Notes: a model not told the origin generated them from the sequence alone. Positions 1 through 5,769 are shown, numbered from the stretch's first letter. The stretch is 6,185 nucleotides of DNA from Bacillota bacterium (GCA_023405875.1 JAEXXN010000575.1:1-6185), one strand, 5' to 3'. Numbers and translations are program-made.

Positions 1-894
1 GTGCGATACTGTAGGGGTCGATATGCCTACAAGGTCCGACAATGCCTTGCCGTAGCTCTTGTTGTTCATAAGCAGCCGCAGTATCTCCATTCTTGATTTA
101 TCATCGATTACCTTTAATATTGTAGAAAGCTCATCCAGCAACGCTTCCCTCTTGTCCCTGGTGACCCTGCAGTCAAAAACCACATATATCCTGTCCCCCG
201 AGAATATCCTGATACATCTTTGCGGTGAAACAAAATACGACGGGATTATATTATATTCCTTATAGCCTGCAAACAGCTTCCTGGGCCTTCCTGAGATCTT
301 CTCAAGTATTGATTCTATGCTGTCCTTGTCGTTGAAGCCCTCCACATATTGTATCCCTGCCTCCATCTTTTCCTTGCACCGTTCCAACTTTGCATAGAAA
401 TCACGGTTCATGATGGTCCTGTATATAATCACGGTATTATTCTTTACCTTCAGGGGATTTTCGAAGAATGCCATAAGTTCGCTTTCTTCAACTATCCATT
501 TGATCTTTTCCTGTATCCTGTAACGTTCCTTTTTATCAGTAAATGCCTTTTTTATTTTTACCTTGTCGATTTCTTCATTTAACAGCAGAAAATAGAAATC
601 CAAAAGGTCAAGCTGCTCAATATACTCAATAAACCTGCCTATTGATGTGAGCTCTTCACTTTCCAGTATAAGATTAAGCATGTTCATGCCGCCTGCCGGA
701 AACAGCTTCAGAGTATCCAATGCCTTCAGCTCTTCTTCATTGAAGCTTGACAGCATCTCTTCAGCCCATTTTATTTCATACTGGTGGTGTGCAGCATCGG
801 TCAACAAGTGAACGGCACAAATCAATTCAATTACAGGAGAATTGAATATCTTGATAATCGGTTCATTGGTTTCCCCATATATCTCCATCGGCAT
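1..894 (-). CDS. ArsR-type winged-helix transcriptional regulator with large N-terminal region (partial, C-terminus missing)
   Basis: The minus-strand frame is open from ATG at 894 to the window edge, giving 298 residues without a stop. Residues about 252-298 (LLDELSTILKVIDDKSRMEI, then RLL, then ALSDLVGISTPTVSH) match the start of an ArsR-family winged helix: the 'D-x-x-R-M-E-I-L-R-L-L' helix followed by the helix-turn-helix with its 'TPTVSH' recognition helix. The wing and C-terminus, probably a few tens of residues, lie outside the window. The roughly 250 residues before the HTH are rich in charged and hydrophobic helices and show no membrane segment; I recognise no enzyme motif there. Known ArsR proteins with such long N-terminal extensions exist in Firmicutes, but the ligand is unknown. 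No ArsR-type CxC metal box is visible in the part seen. The start is supported by a GGGGGG ribosome binding site at 904-909, nine bases upstream; the earlier ATG at 900 is followed directly by TAA. It probably has its own promoter (934-962). Confidence 0.85.
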   Translation of the reverse strand, partial: MPMEIYGETNEPIIKIFNSPVIELICAVHLLTDAAHHQYEIKWAEEMLSSFNEEELKALDTLKLFPAGGMNMLNLILESEELTSIGRFIEYIEQLDLLDFYFLLLNEEIDKVKIKKAFTDKKERYRIQEKIKWIVEESELMAFFENPLKVKNNTVIIYRTIMNRDFYAKLERCKEKMEAGIQYVEGFNDKDSIESILEKISGRPRKLFAGYKEYNIIPSYFVSPQRCIRIFSGDRIYVVFDCRVTRDKREALLDELSTILKVIDDKSRMEILRLLMNNKSYGKALSDLVGISTPTVSH

Positions 895-933
895 TTACAT
901 TATCCCCCCAATTCGATATTCATCTAATTATCT

Positions 934-962
934 ATATTACCAATTAATTAACAAAGATGCAA
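934..962 (-). promoter_or_regulatory. Predicted sigma-A promoter of the ArsR-type gene
   Basis: On the minus strand TTGCAT (962-957) is followed after 17 bases by TAATAT (939-934). Transcription would start near 927 and leave a leader of about 33 bases. It lies between the palindromic element and the gene, so the regulator can be transcribed independently of rsuA. Prediction from consensus only. Confidence 0.45.
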
Positions 963-975
963 CAGAAAGTTTAAA

Positions 976-1142
976 CTAGTACTCTGTAACACCTAAACCT
1001 TGCATTGCCCGGCGAGGAAAATTGGCCTAGGACAAGGCGGAGGAATGAGTAATACCGGCCGTATTGCGATTGACGACAACGAAGTCATAGGTCAATTTTC
1101 CTCGCCGGGCAATGTAAGGAATTGGGTGTTACAGAGTACTAG
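976..1142. mobile_element. MITE-like palindromic element with perfect terminal inverted repeats
   Basis: The outer 18 bases at 976-993 are the exact reverse complement of 1125-1142. After a short imperfect stretch, 1003-1024 is the exact reverse complement of 1093-1114 (22 bp), and pairing continues imperfectly inward (1026-1033 with 1084-1091). The centre contains a small dyad, AATAC/GTATT, at 1051-1055 and 1061-1065. The whole unit of about 165 bp can fold into one long hairpin and has no coding potential. Its GC-rich arms contrast with the AT-rich surroundings. Boundaries are ambiguous because the ends are palindromic: a TA duplication (977-978 and 1140-1141) or a CTAG duplication (976-979 and 1139-1142) both fit. 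TA would suit mobilisation by a Tc1/mariner-IS630-type transposase, which is inference. The alternative is a stationary intergenic hairpin or terminator. Confidence 0.7.
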
Positions 1143-1860
1143 CAACACCGATTATTCTTAGTTCATCAGCCTTAAGCTCCCTGAATTCACCGAGTTCAAG
1201 GGTCTCATCCAGCTTGAGCGCTCCCATTGCAATACGCTTCAGATAGATGACCTCCTTGCCTACCGCCTGGAACATCCTCTTTACCTGATGATACTTTCCC
1301 TCATAAATAGTCACTTCTATAGTAGAAATGCTCCCTCTCTCCATTACTACAAGCCGGGAAGCCATCGTCCTGTATCCGTCCTCCAGGGTGACCCCCTTGC
1401 CGAAGGCTTCTACATCCTCCTCATCCACCCTTCCCCTGATCTTTGCCAGATAAGTCTTGGGAACATGCTTCTTGGGAGACAGAAGCCTGTGGGACAACTG
1501 CCCGTCGTTTGTCAGAAGCAGAAGCCCCTCTGTATCCTTGTCAAGCCTTCCCACCGGAAATGGGTCAAAGGCTCTGAATTCGTCAGGAAGCAGCTCCACA
1601 ACCGTCCGCTCTCGGCTGTCTTCAGTGGCTGATATAACTCCCTGGGGCTTATTCATCATTATATATATGGTATCCCTGTAGATAAGCTTTCTGCCTTCTA
1701 CCGTTATTTCCTGCGAATCAGGCATAATCTGCTGTCCCGGGTCCTTTACAATACTACCGTCTACTTGCACCTGGCCGCTTCTGACAAGCTCCTTTACCTC
1801 TTTCCTGGTGCCATACCCCATATTGGACAGTATCTTATCTATACGCTGCCTTGAACCCAT
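1129..1860 (-). CDS. rsuA: 16S rRNA pseudouridine synthase, RsuA family
   Basis: This 243-residue cytoplasmic enzyme should convert a uridine of 16S rRNA (U516 in E. coli numbering) to pseudouridine during small-subunit assembly. An S4 RNA-binding domain occupies about residues 5-50 (RIDKILSNMGYGTRKEVKEL). The catalytic domain follows with NKPQG at 70-74, the hallmark GRLDKDTEGLLLLTNDG at 104-120 with catalytic Asp107, and YHQVKRMF at 190-197. The HQVKRMF form is typical of RsuA rather than RluB or RluE, which have arginine-rich variants there. Length is near E. coli RsuA (231). ATG at 1860 is preceded by GGAGAA six bases upstream. The last residues (STL) and the TAA stop lie inside the inverted repeat of the palindromic element, so the present C-terminus is probably not ancestral. 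The conserved fold ends before this, so activity is likely intact. Confidence 0.93.
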   Translation of the reverse strand: MGSRQRIDKILSNMGYGTRKEVKELVRSGQVQVDGSIVKDPGQQIMPDSQEITVEGRKLIYRDTIYIMMNKPQGVISATEDSRERTVVELLPDEFRAFDPFPVGRLDKDTEGLLLLTNDGQLSHRLLSPKKHVPKTYLAKIRGRVDEEDVEAFGKGVTLEDGYRTMASRLVVMERGSISTIEVTIYEGKYHQVKRMFQAVGKEVIYLKRIAMGALKLDETLELGEFRELKADELRIIGVASTL

Positions 1861-1915
1861 AAATGCTTCTCCTTTTGCGATGTAATAACTTAAGCGCCTT
1901 CAATATAATAAATAT

Positions 1916-1943
1916 ATTTTATCATAAGTGATAGGTTTTGCAA
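1916..1943 (-). promoter_or_regulatory. Predicted sigma-A promoter of rsuA
   Basis: On the minus strand TTGCAA (1943-1938) is followed after 16 bases by TAAAAT (1921-1916), which is preceded by an extended -10 TG dinucleotide (1924-1923). Transcription would start near 1909, giving a leader of about 50 bases that ends in the GGAGAA ribosome binding site. Consensus-based prediction. Confidence 0.5.
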
Positions 1944-2192
1944 TGCTTTGCTGAGGCATTGGGGATAAGCTTGCATAGGATAATATTCCCGCAGGCCGGC
2001 CCGTGTATGTATATTGATATGTTAAGCCCTCATTTTGTACATATTATAGCCCCTATAGCCGCTGAAACAATAATGAAAAGGCTCTACAAAATAATATGTT
2101 AAAAATATATCATTTTTTTCTATAAAGATAAAAATATGCAGGAATTTTTGATTTTATAGAGAAAGATATAATATATCTGATTAATAGCTATG

Positions 2193-2201
2193 TGCTATAC
2201 T
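2193..2201 (+). promoter_or_regulatory. Candidate extended -10 promoter of gdhA
   Basis: TGC followed by TATACT at 2196-2201 forms an extended -10 element. No good -35 lies at the right distance, which extended -10 promoters tolerate. The predicted start is near 2208, exactly where the left arm of a 13-bp inverted repeat begins, giving a leader of about 177 bases. A perfect TATAAT at 2167-2172 with a poor -35 (TTTTTG, 2145-2150) is an alternative. Confidence 0.35.
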
Positions 2202-2271
2202 ATTAGATGAGCTTTTATTTAAATATTAAATAAATTTTTCAAAAACCTATTCTCTATTTCAAAACTTGTTA

Positions 2272-2277
2272 TATAAT
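2272..2277 (+). promoter_or_regulatory. Alternative -10 element of gdhA
   Basis: A perfect TATAAT sits here, but the only possible -35 (TTCTCT at 2250-2255, 16-base spacing) is weak. Transcription would begin near 2284, right at the small hairpin at 2286-2303, which would then cap the 5' end of the message. Primer extension data would be needed to choose between this and the upstream site. Confidence 0.25.
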
Positions 2278-2285
2278 ATATATGG

Positions 2286-2303
2286 ATGCAGGAAAACCTG
2301 CAT
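2286..2303 (+). other. Small hairpin in the gdhA leader
   Basis: ATGCAGG (2286-2292) and CCTGCAT (2297-2303) form a perfect 7-bp stem around an AAAA loop. No T-tract follows, so it is not an intrinsic terminator. It could stabilise the 5' end of the message if transcription begins near 2284. Confidence 0.5.
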
Positions 2304-2384
2304 ATTATATGATGAGTGAAAATAAAAGCTCACAATTTTGACAGCATGGGGAAAACAAAAAAAAATATTTGGAGGGAGATACCT

Positions 2385-3734
2385 ATGAACGCAAAACAAT
2401 ACTGCGAAGGACTTTACGAAAGAGTCGTAAAGAGAAATCCTGGAGAACCTGAATTCCATCAGACAGTTAGGGAAGTTCTTGACTCCTTGGTTCCAGTTCT
2501 TGAAAAAAGACCAGATTTCATTGAGCTTGGTATCATGGAAAGAATAGTTGAACCTGAAAGGCAGTTCATATTCAGGGTGCCGTGGGTGGATGACAAAGGT
2601 AATGTACAGGTTAACAGAGGCTTTAGAGTACAGTTCAACGGAGCTATTGGGCCATACAAGGGAGGCTTGAGATTCCATTCCTCAGTATATATAGGAATCA
2701 TAAAATTCCTTGGTTTCGAACAGATATTCAAAAATTCCTTAACAGGACTTCCAATAGGGGGCGGCAAAGGCGGTTCCGACTTCGACCCAAGAGGAAAGTC
2801 AGATGCAGAAATCATGAGATTCTGCCAGAGCTTTATGACCGAGCTTTACAGATTCATCGGTCCGGACGTTGACGTTCCTGCCGGAGATATCGGTGTTGGC
2901 GGAAGAGAAATAGGCTTCCTATATGGCCAGTACAGAAGAATCAAAGGTGCATTTGAAAACGGCGTTCTCACAGGAAAAGGCCTTCCTTACGGCGGAAGCT
3001 TGATCAGACCTGAAGCTACAGGCTTTGGAGTCACATACTTCTGCAACGAGATGCTGAAGCATGAGCAAGATTCCTTCGATGGCAAGACTGTTGCAATTTC
3101 AGGCTTCGGTAACGTTGCTTGGGGTATTTGCATAAAGGTTGCCGAATTAGGCGGTAAGGTTGTAACACTCTCCGGTCCTGACGGTTACATATACGATCCG
3201 GACGGAGTAAAAGGAGAAAAGATAGAGTACCTGCTTGAAATGCGTAATTCTGGAAGAGACAAGGTTCAGGATTATGCTGATAAATATGGAGTTCAGTTCT
3301 TCCCGGGCGAAAAGCCGTGGAATGTTAAGGCTGATATCATGATACCGGCTGCAACTCAGAACGATATCCACTTAGAGCATGCAAAACAGATAGTAGCAAA
3401 CGGCATCAAATATGTTTGCGAAGCTGCCAACATGCCATGCACTAACGAAGCTGTGGAATACATGCTTGAGCACAATGTGTTGGTAGGACCTGCAAAGGCT
3501 GCCAATGCCGGCGGAGTTGCTACATCAGCCCTTGAAATGTCACAGAACAGCATGAGACTTTCCTGGACAGCAGAAGAAGTTGATGAAAAGCTTCATCAGA
3601 TAATGATCAACATTCACAACAACGCAATGAAAGCTGCTGAAGAGTACGGCTACGGCTACAACCTGGTTGCAGGCGCAAATATCGCCGGCTTCCTGAAGGT
3701 TGCTGAAGCTATGAAGGCTCAGGGCCTGGTATAA
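2385..3734 (+). CDS. gdhA: Glutamate dehydrogenase, hexameric class I type
   Basis: The enzyme interconverts glutamate and 2-oxoglutarate plus ammonia in the cytoplasm, linking nitrogen assimilation or amino acid fermentation to central metabolism. At 449 residues it has the usual length of the 50-kDa hexameric family. Visible motifs are GPYKGGLRFH (89-98, substrate lysine Lys92), LPIGGGKGGSDFDPRGKSD (122-140, catalytic Lys128), VPAGDIGVGGREIG (164-177, catalytic Asp168), and the Rossmann loop SGFGNVAWG (239-247). Ser381 matches the substrate-binding serine of the C. symbiosum enzyme. The segment SGPDGYIYD (263-271), with Pro265 and Asp266, follows that NAD-dependent enzyme, so NAD specificity is likely, though inferred. 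The ATG at 2385 is chosen because GGAGGG at 2371-2376 lies eight bases upstream and the protein then starts like the family (MNAKQYCEGLYERV). A GTG at 2316 would add 23 residues encoded by leader sequence. The gene is monocistronic with a terminator at 3754-3783. Confidence 0.96.
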   Translation: MNAKQYCEGLYERVVKRNPGEPEFHQTVREVLDSLVPVLEKRPDFIELGIMERIVEPERQFIFRVPWVDDKGNVQVNRGFRVQFNGAIGPYKGGLRFHSSVYIGIIKFLGFEQIFKNSLTGLPIGGGKGGSDFDPRGKSDAEIMRFCQSFMTELYRFIGPDVDVPAGDIGVGGREIGFLYGQYRRIKGAFENGVLTGKGLPYGGSLIRPEATGFGVTYFCNEMLKHEQDSFDGKTVAISGFGNVAWGICIKVAELGGKVVTLSGPDGYIYDPDGVKGEKIEYLLEMRNSGRDKVQDYADKYGVQFFPGEKPWNVKADIMIPAATQNDIHLEHAKQIVANGIKYVCEAANMPCTNEAVEYMLEHNVLVGPAKAANAGGVATSALEMSQNSMRLSWTAEEVDEKLHQIMINIHNNAMKAAEEYGYGYNLVAGANIAGFLKVAEAMKAQGLV

Positions 3735-3753
3735 TATAAAACAATACAACTAT

Positions 3754-3790
3754 AATAGACCTGTGAACAATCACAGGTCTATTTATTTGC
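3754..3790 (+). terminator. Intrinsic terminator of gdhA, possibly bidirectional
   Basis: AATAGACCTGTGA (3754-3766) pairs perfectly with 3771-3783 around an ACAA loop, a 13-bp stem followed by the T-rich ATTTATTTG. Read on the minus strand the same stem is followed by TTATAGTTGTATT, so it may also end transcription arriving from cutC. Confidence 0.85.
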
Positions 3791-3896
3791 CTTGCCCGCC
3801 TCTTAATTTTTCACATTCCCTCTCCGTTTTTAATATTTCCTCCAGGATCTCTACACCTGTAATGTGAGAGCTCACGGTGGGACATCCCCCATGCAT
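3783..3896 (-). CDS. Doubtful 37-residue ORF downstream of cutC
   Basis: On the minus strand an ATG at 3896 opens a 37-codon frame ending in TAA at 3783-3785, on the edge of the shared terminator stem. The predicted peptide begins MHGGCPTVSSHITGVEILEE and ends in a highly charged, possibly helical tail with two cysteines in total. It lies 21 bases beyond the cutC stop, in the same frame. I recognise no family, and no good ribosome binding site precedes the ATG. The composition looks protein-like, so it may be a small gene, a remnant of a degraded gene, or chance. Confidence 0.25.
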   Translation of the reverse strand: MHGGCPTVSSHITGVEILEEILKTERECEKLRGGQGK

Positions 3897-3917
3897 AACA
3901 GCATGGAGCAATAGGGT

Positions 3918-4601
3918 TTATTTTTGATTATCCAATAGCTGAATCAGCTTCTTAAGCCTATTCCTGTCAATATCACCGGAAAAGGATCTGTTATATCGTA
4001 TAACAGTTCCAAAGTGGTATTCGGGAGCCCCTGTTTCTTCAATTATATGTTTGACATTATCAAAGTTCAGGCCTCCGCCAACCATTACATTTATGTGGCC
4101 TGAGTTCCTTATCATTTCTTTTATGACAGGAATATTCCCGTTTATATTTCCTTTTCCTCCCGATGTCAGTATGGTCTTTATCCGGGGATATCCCGAAAGC
4201 ACCCTTACCCCCTCGGCAATATCGGCCAGACCGTCGATTGCTTTATGAAATGTTATATCGAGTCCGCCGCAAAGCTCTACTAATTCCTGAATGCTATCTT
4301 CACATATTTCCCTGTTTTCGTTCAGGACCCCTAATACTACGCCATTGGCTCCCAGCTCTTTGGCAACGGCTATATCCCTTTTCATGATCTCCAGCTCTTC
4401 CCTGGTATATACAAAGGATTTGGAATGAGGCCTTATCATAACATTTACGGGAATTTTGACCTGCTGAACAACCTTCTCTATCATTCCATAGCTTGGAGTC
4501 AGCCCCCCTTCCGAAAAAGCGCTGATAAGCTCTATCCTGTCTGCTCCGCATTCCTCAATACATCTTGCATCATCAGGTGTTACAGCAATAATTTCAATCA
4601 T
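3918..4601 (-). CDS. cutC: CutC family protein
   Basis: This 227-residue cytoplasmic protein belongs to the CutC TIM-barrel family. It was named for copper tolerance in E. coli, but that phenotype has been linked to a small RNA within cutC, and the biochemical role is unsettled. Family signatures are CGADRIELISAFSEGGLTPS (18-37), IPVNVMIRP (50-58), the GVVLGVL strand (87-93), ITFHKAID (116-123), ILTSGGK (144-150), and MVGGGL (173-178). The C-terminus (RLKKLIQLLDNQK) matches the natural end of the family. I chose ATG at 4601 because the family starts MIEI and GGAGAGG lies nine bases upstream; an ATG at 4691 would add 30 atypical residues and overlap an inverted repeat. It follows the ROK kinase in the same direction after 155 bases, and has its own likely promoter. 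The pairing suggests a sugar-related role, which is inference. Confidence 0.92.
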   Translation of the reverse strand: MIEIIAVTPDDARCIEECGADRIELISAFSEGGLTPSYGMIEKVVQQVKIPVNVMIRPHSKSFVYTREELEIMKRDIAVAKELGANGVVLGVLNENREICEDSIQELVELCGGLDITFHKAIDGLADIAEGVRVLSGYPRIKTILTSGGKGNINGNIPVIKEMIRNSGHINVMVGGGLNFDNVKHIIEETGAPEYHFGTVIRYNRSFSGDIDRNRLKKLIQLLDNQK

Positions 4602-4626
4602 ATACCCATTCCTCTCCACAATTTTA

Positions 4627-4655
4627 TATATATCCGGAGTCTTTATCATCTTCAA
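4627..4655 (-). promoter_or_regulatory. Predicted sigma-A promoter of cutC
   Basis: On the minus strand TTGAAG (4655-4650) is followed after 17 bases by TATATA (4632-4627). Transcription would start near 4620, just before the GGAGAGG ribosome binding site, leaving a leader of about 20 bases. The -35 directly abuts the arm of a 13-bp inverted repeat. Confidence 0.5.
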
Positions 4656-4656
4656 T

Positions 4657-4704
4657 ATGTTTCGCACTAAATCCATTAAATAGTAGTTCAATAGTGCGAA
4701 ACAT
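4657..4704. promoter_or_regulatory. Operator-like 13-bp inverted repeat upstream of cutC
   Basis: ATGTTTCGCACTA (4657-4669) and TAGTGCGAAACAT (4692-4704) are perfect inverted copies separated by 22 bases, with arm centres 35 bp apart. The proximal arm lies one base upstream of the predicted cutC -35. No T-tract follows on the minus strand, so a terminator is unlikely. The arrangement fits a site for a dimeric or tetrameric regulator that activates or loops DNA, but no regulator can be named. Confidence 0.5.
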
Positions 4705-4716
4705 TTTCCTTGATGT

Positions 4717-4761
4717 TATAAATCGCAGCTAATCAATGTAATCTACTTCGCGCGATTTATA
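4717..4761. repeat. 10-bp inverted repeat overlapping the end of the ROK kinase gene
   Basis: TATAAATCGC (4717-4726) is the exact reverse complement of GCGATTTATA (4752-4761). The 25-base interval includes part of an 8-bp palindrome, TCGCGCGA (4748-4755), that runs into the right arm. The kinase stop codon (4757-4759) lies in the right arm. There is no U-rich tail on the minus strand, so it is at best a non-canonical terminator or an RNA-stabilising 3' structure. Confidence 0.45.
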
Positions 4762-5707
4762 TATAGTATCCCAAGAAAGCGGAACCGACTATGCCGGCCC
4801 TATTGCCAAGAGTTGCTAGCACTATTTTCCCATATTTTTCTTCTGTGGTAAACAACATCCCGGCTACCTTTTCTTTGACCTGTTCAAGCAGAAAGTCACC
4901 TGCCTTTGATACGCCGCCTCCCAAGGCAATTATGTCCGGGTCCAGCACATTATATATATTCAATATTCCGATGGCCAGATATTTGCACATCCTGTCCACA
5001 GTTTCCAAAGCAAGGGCATCGCCGGCCTTTGCCGCGTCAAAAATAAATTGTGCAGTTATATTCTCTGCTTTGTTGCAGGCATACTCCAATATCAGCGACT
5101 TTACTCCAGCCTTCCTGATCCTGTGCTGTGAATACCTTATGATGGGGGTGGCGGAGGCTAATGTCTCAAAGCAGCCGTTATTTCCGCAATTGCAATCGTA
5201 AAAATTCTCTCCGATTATCATATGTCCTAATTCGGAACCGGATGCATGACTTCCGGAATAAATACGCCTGTTGATTATTATTCCGCTCCCTATCCCGGTT
5301 CCCAGAGTCAGCAGCACTGAATTGACGGCTCCCTTTGTCGAACCGAAAAGGCTTTCAGCCAATCCGGCCACCGTGGCGTCATTTTCCACGTAAACCTTTC
5401 TCTTCAGGCGAGAATGGAGCTCCCTTCCCAGCTCTACATTATTCCACGAAAGGTTAGAACAATAAATTACCTTTCCGGTATCATATTCCGCCAAACCCGG
5501 AACGCCTATACCGATTGAATGTATGTTCTCCATATCGATACCCTGGGAAGCCGCTAATTCTTCAATCTGCCCGGCAATATCATTTATTATCGGTATAGGC
5601 CCTCTTTCAGCCCTGGTCGGCCTGGAGTTCTGACCTAAAATATTACCCTCGGGAACCACCAGTCCGGCCTTGATGGCTGTCCCACCCAGATCTACTCCTA
5701 TCAGCAT
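4757..5707 (-). CDS. ROK family sugar kinase, glucokinase-like
   Basis: The protein should phosphorylate a hexose with ATP in the cytoplasm; glucose is the likeliest substrate, with N-acetylated amino sugars also possible in this family. At 316 residues it is close to Bacillus subtilis GlcK (321). The N-terminal phosphate-binding loop is GVDLGGTAIKAGLV (4-17). VENDATVAG (107-115) carries the catalytic Asp110. LGTGIGSGIIINRRIYSG (135-152) and GSELGH (157-162) form the sugar-binding part. The zinc motif CNCGNNGCFE (172-181) with His162 is complete, and ALGGGVSKAG (261-270) is the second nucleotide-binding loop. No N-terminal DNA-binding domain is present, so it is a kinase rather than a NagC/XylR-type repressor. 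I chose ATG at 5707 because GAGGTGA lies just upstream; ATG at 5722 would add five residues and place that site inside the gene. It has its own likely promoter and precedes cutC. Confidence 0.9.
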   Translation of the reverse strand: MLIGVDLGGTAIKAGLVVPEGNILGQNSRPTRAERGPIPIINDIAGQIEELAASQGIDMENIHSIGIGVPGLAEYDTGKVIYCSNLSWNNVELGRELHSRLKRKVYVENDATVAGLAESLFGSTKGAVNSVLLTLGTGIGSGIIINRRIYSGSHASGSELGHMIIGENFYDCNCGNNGCFETLASATPIIRYSQHRIRKAGVKSLILEYACNKAENITAQFIFDAAKAGDALALETVDRMCKYLAIGILNIYNVLDPDIIALGGGVSKAGDFLLEQVKEKVAGMLFTTEEKYGKIVLATLGNRAGIVGSAFLGYYI

Positions 5708-5741
5708 AAGCTCACCTCGCATAATGTTAATCCATCTCTTT

Positions 5742-5769
5742 CATATAAAATATAGCGAATGACAGTCAA
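5742..5769 (-). promoter_or_regulatory. Predicted sigma-A promoter of the ROK kinase gene
   Basis: On the minus strand TTGACT (5769-5764) is followed after 16 bases by TATATG (5747-5742). Transcription would start near 5735, giving a leader of just under 30 bases. Five of six -35 bases match consensus; the -10 is weaker. Confidence 0.45.

Larger units (their letters stand above)
2208..2332 (+). repeat. 13-bp perfect inverted repeat enclosing the gdhA leader
   Basis: TGAGCTTTTATTT at 2208-2220 is the exact reverse complement of 2320-2332, with 99 bases between the arms. In a transcript starting near 2208 the arms would form a long-range stem at the very 5' end of the gdhA message, enclosing the small hairpin at 2286-2303. 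The ribosome binding site at 2371 lies outside, 38 bases downstream. Whether it matters for RNA stability, or binds a protein as DNA, cannot be told from sequence. Confidence 0.5.
1861..2384. other. Non-coding region between divergent rsuA and gdhA
   Basis: I find no convincing gene in these 524 bases. The left part carries the rsuA promoter and leader. The middle (about 1945-2140) holds only weak structure: a 6-bp dyad CAATGC/GCATTG at 1941-1961, a GGCCGGCC palindrome at 1994-2001 that stands out in AT-rich DNA, and a short direct repeat of TATAGCC around 2046-2060. The right part (about 2140-2384) is extremely AT-rich and holds candidate promoters and the leader of gdhA, listed separately. 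I do not recognise a known riboswitch. Confidence 0.7.

Noticed and set aside
59..582. Plus-strand open frames within the ArsR-type gene
   Set aside because: They are antisense to a 298-codon frame with a recognisable HTH and have no family resemblance.
1941..1961. CAATGC/GCATTG dyad as a terminator
   Set aside because: Only six pairs, no T-tract, and it overlaps the predicted rsuA -35.
1945..2207. A riboswitch upstream of gdhA
   Set aside because: No conserved core of a known class could be recognised, and most of this stretch lies upstream of the likely transcription start.
2316..2384. GTG start at 2316 extending gdhA by 23 residues
   Set aside because: The added residues are encoded by leader DNA with an inverted-repeat arm and a poly-A run; the ATG at 2385 has a strong GGAGGG site and the family-typical N-terminus.
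2259..2815. Minus-strand open frames across the gdhA leader and start
   Set aside because: They are antisense to a strongly conserved enzyme, with no ribosome binding site or recognisable product.
3864..3906. Small dyads GTGAG/CTCAC and CCATGC/GCATGG after cutC as a terminator
   Set aside because: Stems of only five and six pairs with no T-tract on the minus strand; the 13-bp stem at 3754-3783 is a better candidate.
4602..4691. ATG at 4691 as cutC start
   Set aside because: The extra 30 residues do not resemble the family, and the region holds a promoter and an inverted repeat; ATG at 4601 has a good ribosome binding site and begins MIEI.
5708..5722. ATG at 5722 as kinase start
   Set aside because: It would place the GAGGTGA ribosome binding site inside the gene; the start at 5707 puts the DLGGT loop at the usual distance.
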